DNA from: JALYLC01 sp963743275
GTDB lineage: Bacteria > Actinomycetota > Thermoleophilia > Gaiellales > JALYLC01
NCBI GenBank assembly: GCA_963743275.1
Contig: CAVUPB010000008.1
Coordinates: forward strand, 372,001-436,000
Direction: 5' to 3'
DNA length: 64,000 bases
The notes beneath the pieces were generated by a model. That model was not told the origin of the DNA. It worked only from the letters and a program-made list of their open reading frames with translations, and made no database searches. This document shows positions 33,133-41,023 of the stretch, piece after piece (position 1 is the stretch's first letter; the number at the start of each line of letters is the position of its first letter). The position numbers and the translations under genes are program-made.

Positions 33133-34551
33133 TCAGGTCGTCATCTCCTCCTCGGGCGTCGGCGCGGCCGCCACGGCGTCGCGCACGGCGACCTTGACCG
33201 CCTCGCTCAGCGTGGGGTGCGCGAACGTCGTCGCGAGCAGCGGGCCGAGATCGCCGTTGCGCGTGTGCAGCGGGATCGTCAGCGCGGCCAGCATGTCGCC
33301 CGCGTGCGCCGCCATGATCGTCGCCCCGACGAGCTTGCCCGTCGCGCGGTCGATCACGACCTTCACGAAGCCCTCGCTCTCGCCGACGGCGCGGGCCTTG
33401 CCGAGCTCGCGCACGAGCTTGACGTGCGCGTGCACGTCGATGCCGCGGTCGCGCGCCTCGGCCTCGGTGAGCCCGACGGAGGCGACCTCGGGATCGGTGA
33501 ACGTCACGCGCGGCATCGCCGCGTAGGCGGGCTCGTGGTGGGCGCCGCGCAGCGCGTTCTCGGCCACCTGCGGCCCCTCGTGCGTGGCGACGTGCGTGAA
33601 CTGGTAGCGGCGGTGGTCGCCGCCGATCGCGTCGCCGAGCGCCCAGATGCCGCGCGCCGTGGTCTCGAGATGGGCGTCGACGCGCGCGCCGCCGTCGAGC
33701 AGCGCGATGCCGGCCTCGGCGGGATCGGCCTCGTCGACACGCGGCTCGCGGCCCGTCGCGATGAGCAGGGCCTCGGCCGTCGCGCTGCCGCCGATCCAGT
33801 GGAGCTCCGTGCCGCCGGGCGCGTCGCGCGCGCCGATCTTGCGCGCCTCGGTGACGACCCGCACGCCCTCGTTGCGCAACACGCGCAGCAGCGTCTCGCG
33901 GGTTTCGGGCTCCTCGCCCCGCAGCGGGCTCTCGCTGCGCAGCACCATCGTCACCTCGACGCCGAGGCGGTTGAGCGCCTGCGCGAACTCGCACGCGATC
34001 GGCCCGGCGCCTCCGATCACGAGCGACGAGGGCAGGTCGCCGAGGTGCAGCAGATCGTCGCTCGTGAGATAGCGGACGTTCTCGATGCCGGCCACCGGCG
34101 CGATCCAGGGACGCGCCCCGACGGCCAGCACGGTCGGGACGCCGCGCAGCTCGGTCTCGCCGTCCTCGTCGCCGACGGCCAGCGCGCCGGCGCGGAAGCG
34201 CGCCTGACCGCGCACCCAGAGCACGCCGTTCTGCTCCAGCAGGCGCTCGTAGAAGCGGCGGCCGTCGTCGATCACGCGGTGCAGCCGGGCCATGACCGCC
34301 GGCCCGTCGATCTCGACGCTCGCCCGCACGCCGAACTCGTGTCCCCTCCGGGCGCCGTGCGCGATCTCCGCAGCCCTGACCAGGGCCTTCGTCGGGATGC
34401 ACCCGACGTTGATTCAGGTGCCGCCGAGCGCCTCGGGCTCGATCACCGCGACGCGGGCGCCCAGGCGCTGCGCACGCATCGCGCACGAGATGCCGCCCAT
34501 GCCGCCGCCGACGACGATCAGCTCGGGCGCGAACGTCTCGAGCCGCGTCAT
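33133..34551 (-). CDS. FAD-dependent disulfide oxidoreductase with in-frame UGA at the redox Cys (candidate selenoprotein)
   Basis: If the TGA at 34414-34416 is read through, ATG 34551 to 33133 encodes 472 residues of dihydrolipoamide dehydrogenase/mercuric reductase type. LIVVGGGMGGISC is the FAD motif, GGT-U46-INVGC51-IPTK is the active-site block (normally GGTC-x4-C), LVIGGAGPIACEFAQAL the NAD(P) motif, GIWALGDAI the second FAD block, and HPTLSEA (His445, Glu450) the catalytic base pair. UGA replaces exactly the first, interchange cysteine. A bSECIS-like hairpin follows (34372-34387). The frame is clean on both sides. The alternative is a TGC-to-TGA mutation or error. It lies 21 bp after the cysteine dioxygenase gene. 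The short ORF start at 34329 is not the real start. Confidence 0.8.
34372..34387 (-). promoter_or_regulatory. Candidate bSECIS element
   Basis: On the mRNA, GGCCCT and AGGGCT form a 6-bp stem (one G-U) with apical loop GGUC, starting 33 nt after the UGA. This fits the known bacterial SECIS geometry (stem-loop within the coding frame, loop about 16-37 nt past UGA, G at loop start). The codons used here, AGG and GCT, are rare in this GC-rich genome, suggesting selection for structure. A second 7-bp hairpin (CGTCGGG/CCCGACG) sits closer to the UGA. Structure inferred by eye. Confidence 0.65.
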
Positions 34552-34572
34552 CCCGTCAGTATGTCCTGCGGC

Positions 34573-35175
34573 TCAGACGAGCTCGGGCGCCACGCGCGCG
34601 ATCGTCTCGTCGACCAGCTCGCGGCGGCCGTGCTCGGCGTCGCGCCGCAGGACGCCCTCGGTGTCCACCCGGTACTGGCCGACCTTCATGAGCGGCGGCG
34701 AGTAGCAGTGGATGGAGACGGCGGGGGCGCCCTCGCCGTGGGCGACCGAGTGGATGTACCCGGCGGGCCCCTGGCGCGTGTCGCCCGGCCGCAGCTCGAG
34801 CGCGGTCGCGCCGGTCGGCAGCCGCAGCTGGCGCTCGACGATCATGCCGCGCGCGATCGCGATGCCGACGTCGGAGATGTCGTGGTCGTGGAACCCGGTC
34901 GACTGGCCGGGCATCCAGCAGAGCACCCAGATGTCCGTGCGCTCGTCCTCGTAGAGCAGCCGGTAGCGGCGCCGGTGCGCGTCGATGACGAGCAGCGGCT
35001 CCCACAGCTCCGGGCGGTCGCGGATGGCGATCGCGACCTGCTCGAGCTGGGCCGCCGAGAGCGTGGACGAGCCCGGGACGAGCTCGCGCGTGGCCGCCGC
35101 AAGCTCCTGCGGCGGGGTCAGCACCTCGTCCCAGTCGATGGCCGAAATGTCGTTATGGCTCTGGGAGGTAACCAT
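34573..35175 (-). CDS. Cysteine dioxygenase-family cupin
   Basis: 200 residues. The cupin metal site shows in PGQSTGFHDHDISDVGIAI (H-x-H) and GYIHSVAHGEGAPAVSIHCYSPPL, as in cysteine dioxygenase-type enzymes, which oxidise cysteine or related thiols to sulfinates. YRLLYEDERTDIWVLCWMP is a family block. ATG 35175 is chosen; the longer frame runs into a palindromic repeat. The next gene on the strand is the candidate selenoprotein oxidoreductase, 21 bp away, so a thiol-linked operon is plausible. Confidence 0.85.
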   Translation of the reverse strand: MVTSQSHNDISAIDWDEVLTPPQELAAATRELVPGSSTLSAAQLEQVAIAIRDRPELWEPLLVIDAHRRRYRLLYEDERTDIWVLCWMPGQSTGFHDHDISDVGIAIARGMIVERQLRLPTGATALELRPGDTRQGPAGYIHSVAHGEGAPAVSIHCYSPPLMKVGQYRVDTEGVLRRDAEHGRRELVDETIARVAPELV

Positions 35176-35220
35176 TCCATCCAGTGTACCGCTTGCCTGC
35201 GCAAACGGGCCCCCGCGCTC

Positions 35221-35259
35221 GGACCGCAACATTGGGGTCAGACCCCAATGTTGCGGTCC
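35221..35259. repeat. 39-bp perfect palindrome with GGGGTCAGACCCC core
   Basis: Arms of 19 bp (GGACCGCAACATTGGGGTC and its complement) with a single A centre. It is the longest perfect member of the family. It sits between the end of the membrane-protein gene (leftward) and the start of the cysteine dioxygenase gene. Confidence 0.85.
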
Positions 35260-35271
35260 CGGCGCGGGCGG

Positions 35272-36027
35272 TCAGCCGGTGCCGACGGAGCGCGCGATCG
35301 CGACGAGGCGCGCCCGCGGCAGGTTGCCCTCGACGCGGATCAGGAGCGCGCGGCGCTGCCACAGGAGCGTCGTCCCCGCGAGCCGCGTGTAGACCTGATC
35401 GAGGCCGCCGCCGACCCCGCGGAAGATCACGAGCAGGTGCGGGTGCCCGGTCAGCAGCAGGGCGGGGCGGCCGTCGATCTCGAAGAACGTCGTCTTGGTC
35501 GCGCGCACGATCGTCTTGCCGAGGACGGTCTTCTCGATCGTCCCGCGCACGACGCTGACGAGGATCCGCTGCCGTACCCCGGCGCGCTCGGCGACCGTGC
35601 GCGGCTGATAGAGGAAGGTCACGTCCACGCCCGAGGCGAGGCGATCCTCGAAGATCCCGTCGGGCGCGCCGAGGACGCCCGGCGCGCGCACGGCGAGCCC
35701 GAGGTCCCTGCGCGCCCGCTCCAGGGAGATCCGCGGGCCGAGTTGCAGGCTGCGCGGCACGGGGCCGAGCGGCGGGAGTCGCTCGACGGCCGTGATCCGG
35801 ACGTCGCGCAGGCCGAAGGTCTCGAGCAGGCGGTCGCGCAGGTCGCCCGAGACGGCCAGGGCGGTCGCCGGCACGAGCAGGACGAGCGCCAGCGCCAGTG
35901 CGGCGATGCGGCGCCGCCGGCGCCGCCGCGCGCTCGCGCCGCGGGCGGCGGCGAGCACGCGCGGCGCGAGGTCGGGGGCCGCCGGGAAGCCGTCCGCGAG
36001 GGCACGGAGATCGCGCTCGAGCGTCAT
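35272..36027 (-). CDS. Single-pass membrane protein, probable anti-sigma partner
   Basis: 251 residues. A short cytoplasmic N-terminus (MTLERDLRALADGFPAAPDLAPRVL), a basic stretch and one transmembrane helix (RIAALALALVLLVPATALAVSG) precede a beta-rich extracytoplasmic domain. Its ATG overlaps the stop of the sigma gene (ATGA). The position and topology are those of an anti-sigma factor, but no zinc anti-sigma motif is present, so this is inferred from context only. No known extracytoplasmic domain was recognised. Confidence 0.6.
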   Translation of the reverse strand: MTLERDLRALADGFPAAPDLAPRVLAAARGASARRRRRRRIAALALALVLLVPATALAVSGDLRDRLLETFGLRDVRITAVERLPPLGPVPRSLQLGPRISLERARRDLGLAVRAPGVLGAPDGIFEDRLASGVDVTFLYQPRTVAERAGVRQRILVSVVRGTIEKTVLGKTIVRATKTTFFEIDGRPALLLTGHPHLLVIFRGVGGGLDQVYTRLAGTTLLWQRRALLIRVEGNLPRARLVAIARSVGTG

Positions 36028-36566
36028 GCCCCGACCTCCATCGCGCTGCGCAGGCGCTCGAGCGCGCGCGCCGTGCGCGACTTGACCGTCCCGCGAGCGA
36101 TGCCGAGCACCGCGGCGGTCTCCGCCTCGCCGAGATCGAGCACGTAGCGGCACGCGATCACGCTGCGGTCGCGCTCGGGCAGACCGGCGAGCGCCGCCCG
36201 CAGGCGGTCGTCGCCGTCCGGCGGCAGCTCTCCGCCGGGCGGCTGCCAGCTCAGCTCGCGCGCGGCGCGCTCGGCGAGGCCCTCGCGGCGCCTGCGGTTG
36301 CGCACGCGGTTGCGGGCCTCGTTGGCGACGATCGCGAGCAGCCACGGGCGAAAGTCGGCGCCGCGGCGGAAGCGCCGGAGTGCGAGCCAGGCACGCACGA
36401 ATCCGTCCTGCGCGGCTTCCTCGGCATCCGCGGCCGAGCCCGTGATCAGATATGCGGTGCGGAAAGCGATCGCCTGGTGCTCCTCGACGAGGGATTCGTA
36501 GGCGCGCGCGTCACCTCGCCGCGCACGCACGGGGCGGTCATCCGGCACCTGCTCCCCGCCGTCCAC
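36024..36566 (-). CDS. ECF-type RNA polymerase sigma factor (SigE/SigK-like)
   Basis: 180 residues. Region 2 is VEEHQAIAFRTAYLITGSAADAEEAAQDGFVRAWLALRRFR, and region 4 is GLPERDRSVIACRYVLDLGEAETAAVLGIARGTVKSRTARALERL (helix-turn-helix with TVKSR). GTG 36566 is 9 bp from the end of the MMPL gene upstream on the strand. It overlaps the membrane-protein gene by four bases, consistent with an MMPL / sigma / anti-sigma operon. Confidence 0.93.
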   Translation of the reverse strand: MDGGEQVPDDRPVRARRGDARAYESLVEEHQAIAFRTAYLITGSAADAEEAAQDGFVRAWLALRRFRRGADFRPWLLAIVANEARNRVRNRRRREGLAERAARELSWQPPGGELPPDGDDRLRAALAGLPERDRSVIACRYVLDLGEAETAAVLGIARGTVKSRTARALERLRSAMEVGA

Positions 36567-36575
36567 TCGCCCCTT

Positions 36576-38726
36576 CTACACCTCCGGGACGCTGCGCGTT
36601 CCCTCCTCGACGCGCAGGATGCGCGCGAGCCGGCGCGGCAGGTACCAGTTCCACTCGCCCATCAGCTTCATGAGCGCGGGGACGAGCAGCGCGCGGATGA
36701 TCGTGGCGTCGATCGCGATCGCGACGGCGAGGCCGAAGCCGAACTGCACGAGGCCGATCAGGCTCCCGAGCATGAAGCCCGAGAACGCGGCGACCATGAT
36801 CGCCGCAGCGGCCGTGACGATGCGGCCCGTCCGCATCAGGCCGAGGGCCACCGCGCGCTCGGTGTCGCCCGTCTCGTCGTACAGCTCGCGCATGCGCGAG
36901 AGCAGGAAGACCTCGTAGTCCATGGAGAGGCCGAACAGCATCGCGAACAGGAACATCGGGATCCAGGCCTCGATCTGGTTGGCCTGCGGCAGCCCGATGA
37001 GCCCGCCGACGCCCCAGCGGAACGCGACGACGAGGAGCCCGTACGTCGCGCCGACCGAGAGCAGGTTGAGGATCACCGCCTTGAGCGGCAGGAGCAGCGA
37101 CCGGAACGCGCGCATGAGCACGATGTAGGTGACCGCGAGCACGCCGAGCACGAGCCACGGGAAGACGCCGTAGGCCCGGTTGATGAAGTCGACGCCCGCC
37201 GGCGGCCCGCCGCCCGCGTACACGCGCGCCGTGCCGAAGCGCGCCTCCGGGACGTAATGGTGACGGAAGCGCAGCGCGAGCTTCTTGGCCTGGTCGGTGC
37301 CGTAGTCGTGGCGCGTCGACACGACGATGCGCGCGTAGCGTCCGCTCGCGTCGGGCGGCAGGTAGGTCGGCCGCCCGCGCTCGCTCGGCGCCTGCACGAT
37401 CGTGACCTCCGGATCGCTGCGCACCTCCGCGACGAGCCGCGCGATCGCCGGCTCGGCGGAGGCGATGCCGCCCGCGCGGCCGCTGTCGACGACGGCGATC
37501 AGCGGCGTGATCGTGCCGGGTCCGAGGGTGCGCTCGAGCAGCTCGAGGCCCTGCACCGCCTCCGACTGCGAGGGCAGTCCCTTGCTGGATCCGGGCGTGA
37601 GCGAGAGCAGCGGCGCGGGCAGGGCACAGAGCAGGAGGAAGCCCGAGGTGATGCCGGCGACGAGCGCGGGCCGCCGCATGATGGTCTCGGCGATGCGCGC
37701 CCAGGCGCCGCCCTCGCCCTCCGGCCGCAGGCCGATCAGCGGGACGCGCCAGCGCAGCAGGCCGGCGCCGAAGATCGCGAGCAGCGCCGGCAGCAGCGTC
37801 AGCGCGGCGAAGATCGAGACGAGCGGGATGAGCAGGCCGCCGATGCCCATCGAGCGGATGAACGGCAGCGGGATCAGCACGAGGCACGCCAGGCCGATCG
37901 CGACCGTCGCGCCCGAGAAGAGCACGGCGTGGCCCGCCGTTCGCATCGTCGTGCGCAGCGCGCCGGTCACGTCCGCGCCGCCCAGCAGCTCCTCGCGGAA
38001 GCGGTAGACGACGAGCAGCGAGTAGTCGATCGCGATCGCGATGCCGATCAGCGTCACGAGGTTGGTGACGTAGATCGCCATGTTCATCTCGTGTGCCACG
38101 ACCCACAGGAGGCCGAGCGTCACGGGCACCGTGCCGGCCGCCATCAGCAACGGCACGAGCGTCGCCGTCGCCGTGCCGAAGACGATCAGCAGCACGAGCA
38201 CGGCGATCGGGATCGCGATCTCCTCGCCGCGCTGGAGGTCGGCGTCGAAGACGGGCTGGAGGTCGTGGTTGATCGCAACCTGCCCGCTGACGTAGACGCG
38301 CCCGCCGGCGACGTGCCCGACGGCCGCGCGCATCCGCTCGACGCGCAGGGCGGCGGGCTGCGGCTCGAGCCGCGTGTCGATCTGCGCGAACGAGACGCCG
38401 GGTCCGGCGGGCTGCAGCGGCCCGACGCGCGCGTCGCCGACGGCGCGCGCGGCGCGCGCGAGCGCCGCCGCCTGCGCGGCCGGGGCGATCGCCCCCGAGA
38501 ACACGATCGTGTAGCCAGAGTCGGGCCGCTGGCCGAAGTGGTCGGCGAGCAGCGCGCGCGCGTGCTCGCTCTCGGTGCCCGGGAGATCGAAGCGATTCGA
38601 GAGCAGGTCGTTGAGCTTCGTTCCGAACGCGCCGGTGACCGCGGCCAGCGAGAGCAGGGCGGCGACGAGCCACGCCGCGGCCACCGCGTAGCGCGCCCGC
38701 TGCATGGCGTCGGAGAGGCGGATCAC
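36576..38726 (-). CDS. MMPL-family (RND-like) membrane exporter
   Basis: 716 residues with the same architecture as the MMPL at 11-13 kb. GIAIAIDYSLLVVYRFREEL and MLFGLSMDYEVFLLSRMREL hold the proton-relay Asp-Tyr pairs, and the end MGEWNWYLPRRLARILR is typical. ATG 38726 gives MIRLSDAMQRARYAVAAAWL. It heads a possible operon with the ECF sigma gene, suggesting stress-induced lipid or drug export. The stop codon of the E1 alpha gene lies 36 bp upstream. Confidence 0.92.
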   Translation of the reverse strand: MIRLSDAMQRARYAVAAAWLVAALLSLAAVTGAFGTKLNDLLSNRFDLPGTESEHARALLADHFGQRPDSGYTIVFSGAIAPAAQAAALARAARAVGDARVGPLQPAGPGVSFAQIDTRLEPQPAALRVERMRAAVGHVAGGRVYVSGQVAINHDLQPVFDADLQRGEEIAIPIAVLVLLIVFGTATATLVPLLMAAGTVPVTLGLLWVVAHEMNMAIYVTNLVTLIGIAIAIDYSLLVVYRFREELLGGADVTGALRTTMRTAGHAVLFSGATVAIGLACLVLIPLPFIRSMGIGGLLIPLVSIFAALTLLPALLAIFGAGLLRWRVPLIGLRPEGEGGAWARIAETIMRRPALVAGITSGFLLLCALPAPLLSLTPGSSKGLPSQSEAVQGLELLERTLGPGTITPLIAVVDSGRAGGIASAEPAIARLVAEVRSDPEVTIVQAPSERGRPTYLPPDASGRYARIVVSTRHDYGTDQAKKLALRFRHHYVPEARFGTARVYAGGGPPAGVDFINRAYGVFPWLVLGVLAVTYIVLMRAFRSLLLPLKAVILNLLSVGATYGLLVVAFRWGVGGLIGLPQANQIEAWIPMFLFAMLFGLSMDYEVFLLSRMRELYDETGDTERAVALGLMRTGRIVTAAAAIMVAAFSGFMLGSLIGLVQFGFGLAVAIAIDATIIRALLVPALMKLMGEWNWYLPRRLARILRVEEGTRSVPEV

Positions 38727-38762
38727 CGGGGGCTGTCTAGCACCCCTGCGGGCCGGGACCCG

Positions 38763-39743
38763 CTACTTGTACGCGGAGGCGGGCGCGCCGGGGTCGGGAT
38801 ACGGCGCCGCCAGGCCGCGCTCGACGACCTCGGTCATCTGCTGCTCGATCTCGTTGTCGATCGCATCCACGGCGTCGGCGCTCTGGCCGCAGTCCTCGAT
38901 CAGGCGCTGCCGGCAGACGAGCAGCGGATCGCGCTCCTGCCAGCGCTCGAGCTCGCCCGGCTTGCGGTAGCGGCCCGGGTCGCTGCGCGAGTGGCCGACG
39001 AAGCGGTAGACCATCATCTCGAGGAAGGCCGGGCCGCGGCCCGCGCGGGCCCGCTCGGTCGCGCGCAGCGCGGCCGCGCGCGTCTCCCAGACGTCCATCC
39101 CGTCGACCTGCTCGTAGGCGACGTCGAGGCCCTCGACGCGCGCGCGGATCTCGCCCGCCGTGACCTGCTCCATGGGCGTGAACTCGCCGTAGAGGTTGTT
39201 CTCGCACACGAACACGGCCGGCAGCGAGAAGACGCGGGCGAAGTTGAGGCACTCGTGGAAGTAGGCCTGGTTGGTCGCGCCGTCGCCGAAGTAGGCCACG
39301 GCGACGTTGCCGGTGCCCTTGAGCGCGAGCGAGGCGCCGAGCGCCGCCGAGATCGAGCCGCCGACGATGCCGTAGCAGCCGATCAGCCCGTGCTCGAGGT
39401 CGATCACGTTCATCGAGCCCGCGCGGCCGCCGCAGACGCCGCTGGCGCGGCCGAGCAGCTCGTCGAGCAGGCCCTGCGGCGAGGTGCCGATGGCGAGCGC
39501 GTGCCCGTGGCCGCGGTAGGTGCCGGCCACGCGGTCGTCCTTGCCGAGCGTCGAGCCGACGCCCGTGGCGGAGGCCTCCTCGCCGTTGTAGAGGTGCGTC
39601 GTGCCGTGGACCTCGCCCTTGAGGAAGAGCGAGTGCACGGCCTCCTCGAAGCGCCGGATCAGGCGCATGCGGCGGTAGAGCGAGAGCATCAGCTCGCTGT
39701 CGGCCGCGGTGGGAGCGGCGGCGGCTGCGGTGGCGGCTTCCAT
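38763..39743 (-). CDS. 2-oxoacid/acetoin dehydrogenase E1 component, alpha subunit
   Basis: 326 residues, the size of the alpha subunit of E1. TPP motif: GDGATNQAYFHECLNFARVFSLPAVFVCENN (GDG...NN). Other blocks: EEAVHSLFLKGEVHGTTHLYNGEEA, TYRGHGHALAIGTSPQGLLDELLGR, GGSISAALGASLALK and GHSRSDPGRYRK. This is the dehydrogenase that decarboxylates pyruvate, acetoin or a branched 2-oxoacid. The operon resembles acoABC (acetoin). Its ATG overlaps the stop of the M24 gene (TGATG). Confidence 0.92.
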   Translation of the reverse strand: MEAATAAAAAPTAADSELMLSLYRRMRLIRRFEEAVHSLFLKGEVHGTTHLYNGEEASATGVGSTLGKDDRVAGTYRGHGHALAIGTSPQGLLDELLGRASGVCGGRAGSMNVIDLEHGLIGCYGIVGGSISAALGASLALKGTGNVAVAYFGDGATNQAYFHECLNFARVFSLPAVFVCENNLYGEFTPMEQVTAGEIRARVEGLDVAYEQVDGMDVWETRAAALRATERARAGRGPAFLEMMVYRFVGHSRSDPGRYRKPGELERWQERDPLLVCRQRLIEDCGQSADAVDAIDNEIEQQMTEVVERGLAAPYPDPGAPASAYK

Positions 39744-41023
39744 CAGACGACCACCCCATTCTCGCGGACGAGGTCGGCTCCGCGCACGTAGGTCTTGCCG
39801 CACACGAGCAACTCCTCGGCCGGGAACTTGGTGATGATGCGGTTGCCGTCCTCGGTCACGACGACCTCCTCCTCGATGCGCGCCGCCGAGTGGCCGTCGC
39901 TCGCCGCACAGTACGTCTCGAGCGCGAAGACCATGCCCGGCTCGATCGTGATCGGGTGGTCGAGCGAGTGCACGCGGCTGATCATCGGCGCCTCGTAGAG
40001 GCTGACGCCCAGGCCGTGACCGAACTGGAGGCCGAAGCAGGCCTGCTCGTCCGGGAAGCCGAGCTCCTCGGCGGTCGGCCACACGGCCGCGATGCGGTCG
40101 GTCGTGACGCCGGGCTTGACGAGGTCGATCGACATGTCGAGCCACTCGCGGCACTGCTTGTAGGCGTCGAGCTGCGACTGCGTCACGCCGCCCACGTTGA
40201 ACGTGCGGTAGTAGCACGTGCGGTAGCCCATGAAGGAGTGGATGACGTCGAAGAACGCCTGGTCGCCAGGGCGCAGCAGGCGGTCGCTGAAGACGTGCGG
40301 ATGCGGGTTGCAGCGGTCGCCGGAGACGGCGTTGATGGCCTCGACCTGCTCGGAGCCGAGCTCGAACAGCCGCTGCATCGCCATGGCCACGACCTCGTGC
40401 TCGCGCACGCCCGGCCGCAGCATCTCGTAGATGTCCTGGTAGACCGCGTCGACGATCGCGGCGGCGTGCTCGAGCAGCGCGATCTCGTCGGGCGTCTTGT
40501 GGGCGCGCGCCGAGAGCATGATCGGCTGCGAGTCGACGATCTCGAGCCCGAGCCGCTGCAGCGAGAACAGCGTCTCCATGTCGGTCAGGTCGATCCCGAG
40601 CGTCTCCTTCTCGAGGCCGCGCTCGGCGAGCGTGTCGTAGATCTTCCCGGCCATCGTGTCGGGCACGCCGGTCGATCGCGGCATGGCGCCGCGCATCGAG
40701 GTGACGCCGGCGCGCCAGCTCGACTGAGGCAGCCAGGGCGCATAGAGCTGGTGGTGCTTCGCGGCCGAGCCGAAGTCCCACAGCACGGGGTCGCCGTCGC
40801 GCGGCAGCAGCACGCAGCGCGCGCTCTTGTCGCGCGCCCACTCGCCGATGTGGGTGCTCGAGACGTAGCGGATGTTGTTCTGGTCGAACAGCAGCAGGGC
40901 GCCGACGTCGGATGCGCGCAGCGCCGCCTGCGCCTTCGCGAGCCGTTCCGTGCGGAGGCGCGCGAAGTCGATGCGCTGCTCCCAGTCGACCGCCATCGTG
41001 GCGCCGCGGGATGCGATGTTCAT
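39743..41023 (-). CDS. M24-family (pita-bread fold) metalloenzyme homologue, altered metal site
   Basis: 426 residues. The N-terminal creatinase/prolidase domain shows GALLLFDQNNIRYVSSTHIGEW and VLWDFG. The C-terminal domain has D259 (FFDVIH), H336 (GLQFGHGLGV), E361 (TIEPGM) and E384-386 (RIEEEV), but the second Asp ligand is Cys270 (YRTCYYRTF, normally D-x-x-R-T-F). LLLFD-x-x-NIRY and LWDF also appear in DddP-type DMSP lyases, a looser match. ATG 41023 overlaps the E1 beta stop by four bases and has a GGAGAG site. Its presence between the E1 subunit genes is unusual. Confidence 0.8.
   Translation of the reverse strand: MNIASRGATMAVDWEQRIDFARLRTERLAKAQAALRASDVGALLLFDQNNIRYVSSTHIGEWARDKSARCVLLPRDGDPVLWDFGSAAKHHQLYAPWLPQSSWRAGVTSMRGAMPRSTGVPDTMAGKIYDTLAERGLEKETLGIDLTDMETLFSLQRLGLEIVDSQPIMLSARAHKTPDEIALLEHAAAIVDAVYQDIYEMLRPGVREHEVVAMAMQRLFELGSEQVEAINAVSGDRCNPHPHVFSDRLLRPGDQAFFDVIHSFMGYRTCYYRTFNVGGVTQSQLDAYKQCREWLDMSIDLVKPGVTTDRIAAVWPTAEELGFPDEQACFGLQFGHGLGVSLYEAPMISRVHSLDHPITIEPGMVFALETYCAASDGHSAARIEEEVVVTEDGNRIITKFPAEELLVCGKTYVRGADLVRENGVVV

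Noticed and set aside
34388..34413. The 7-bp hairpin CGTCGGG/CCCGACG directly after the UGA as the SECIS itself
   Set aside because: Its loop starts only about 12 nt after the UGA, closer than usual for bSECIS. The later GGUC-loop hairpin fits the known spacing better, though the first may add to pausing.
30485..34486. A 1333-codon open frame on the minus strand
   Set aside because: It is antisense or out of frame to EamA, sirtuin, AIM24 and oxidoreductase genes, and its product is arginine-rich low-complexity sequence typical of a GC-rich shadow.
35898..39791. A 1297-codon open frame on the plus strand
   Set aside because: It runs antisense through the sigma, MMPL and E1 alpha genes, all of which have full family motifs on the minus strand.
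39743..41023. Calling the M24 protein a DMSP lyase (DddP)
   Set aside because: Only short segments resemble DddP and a metal-site residue differs; the evidence is too weak for a named activity.
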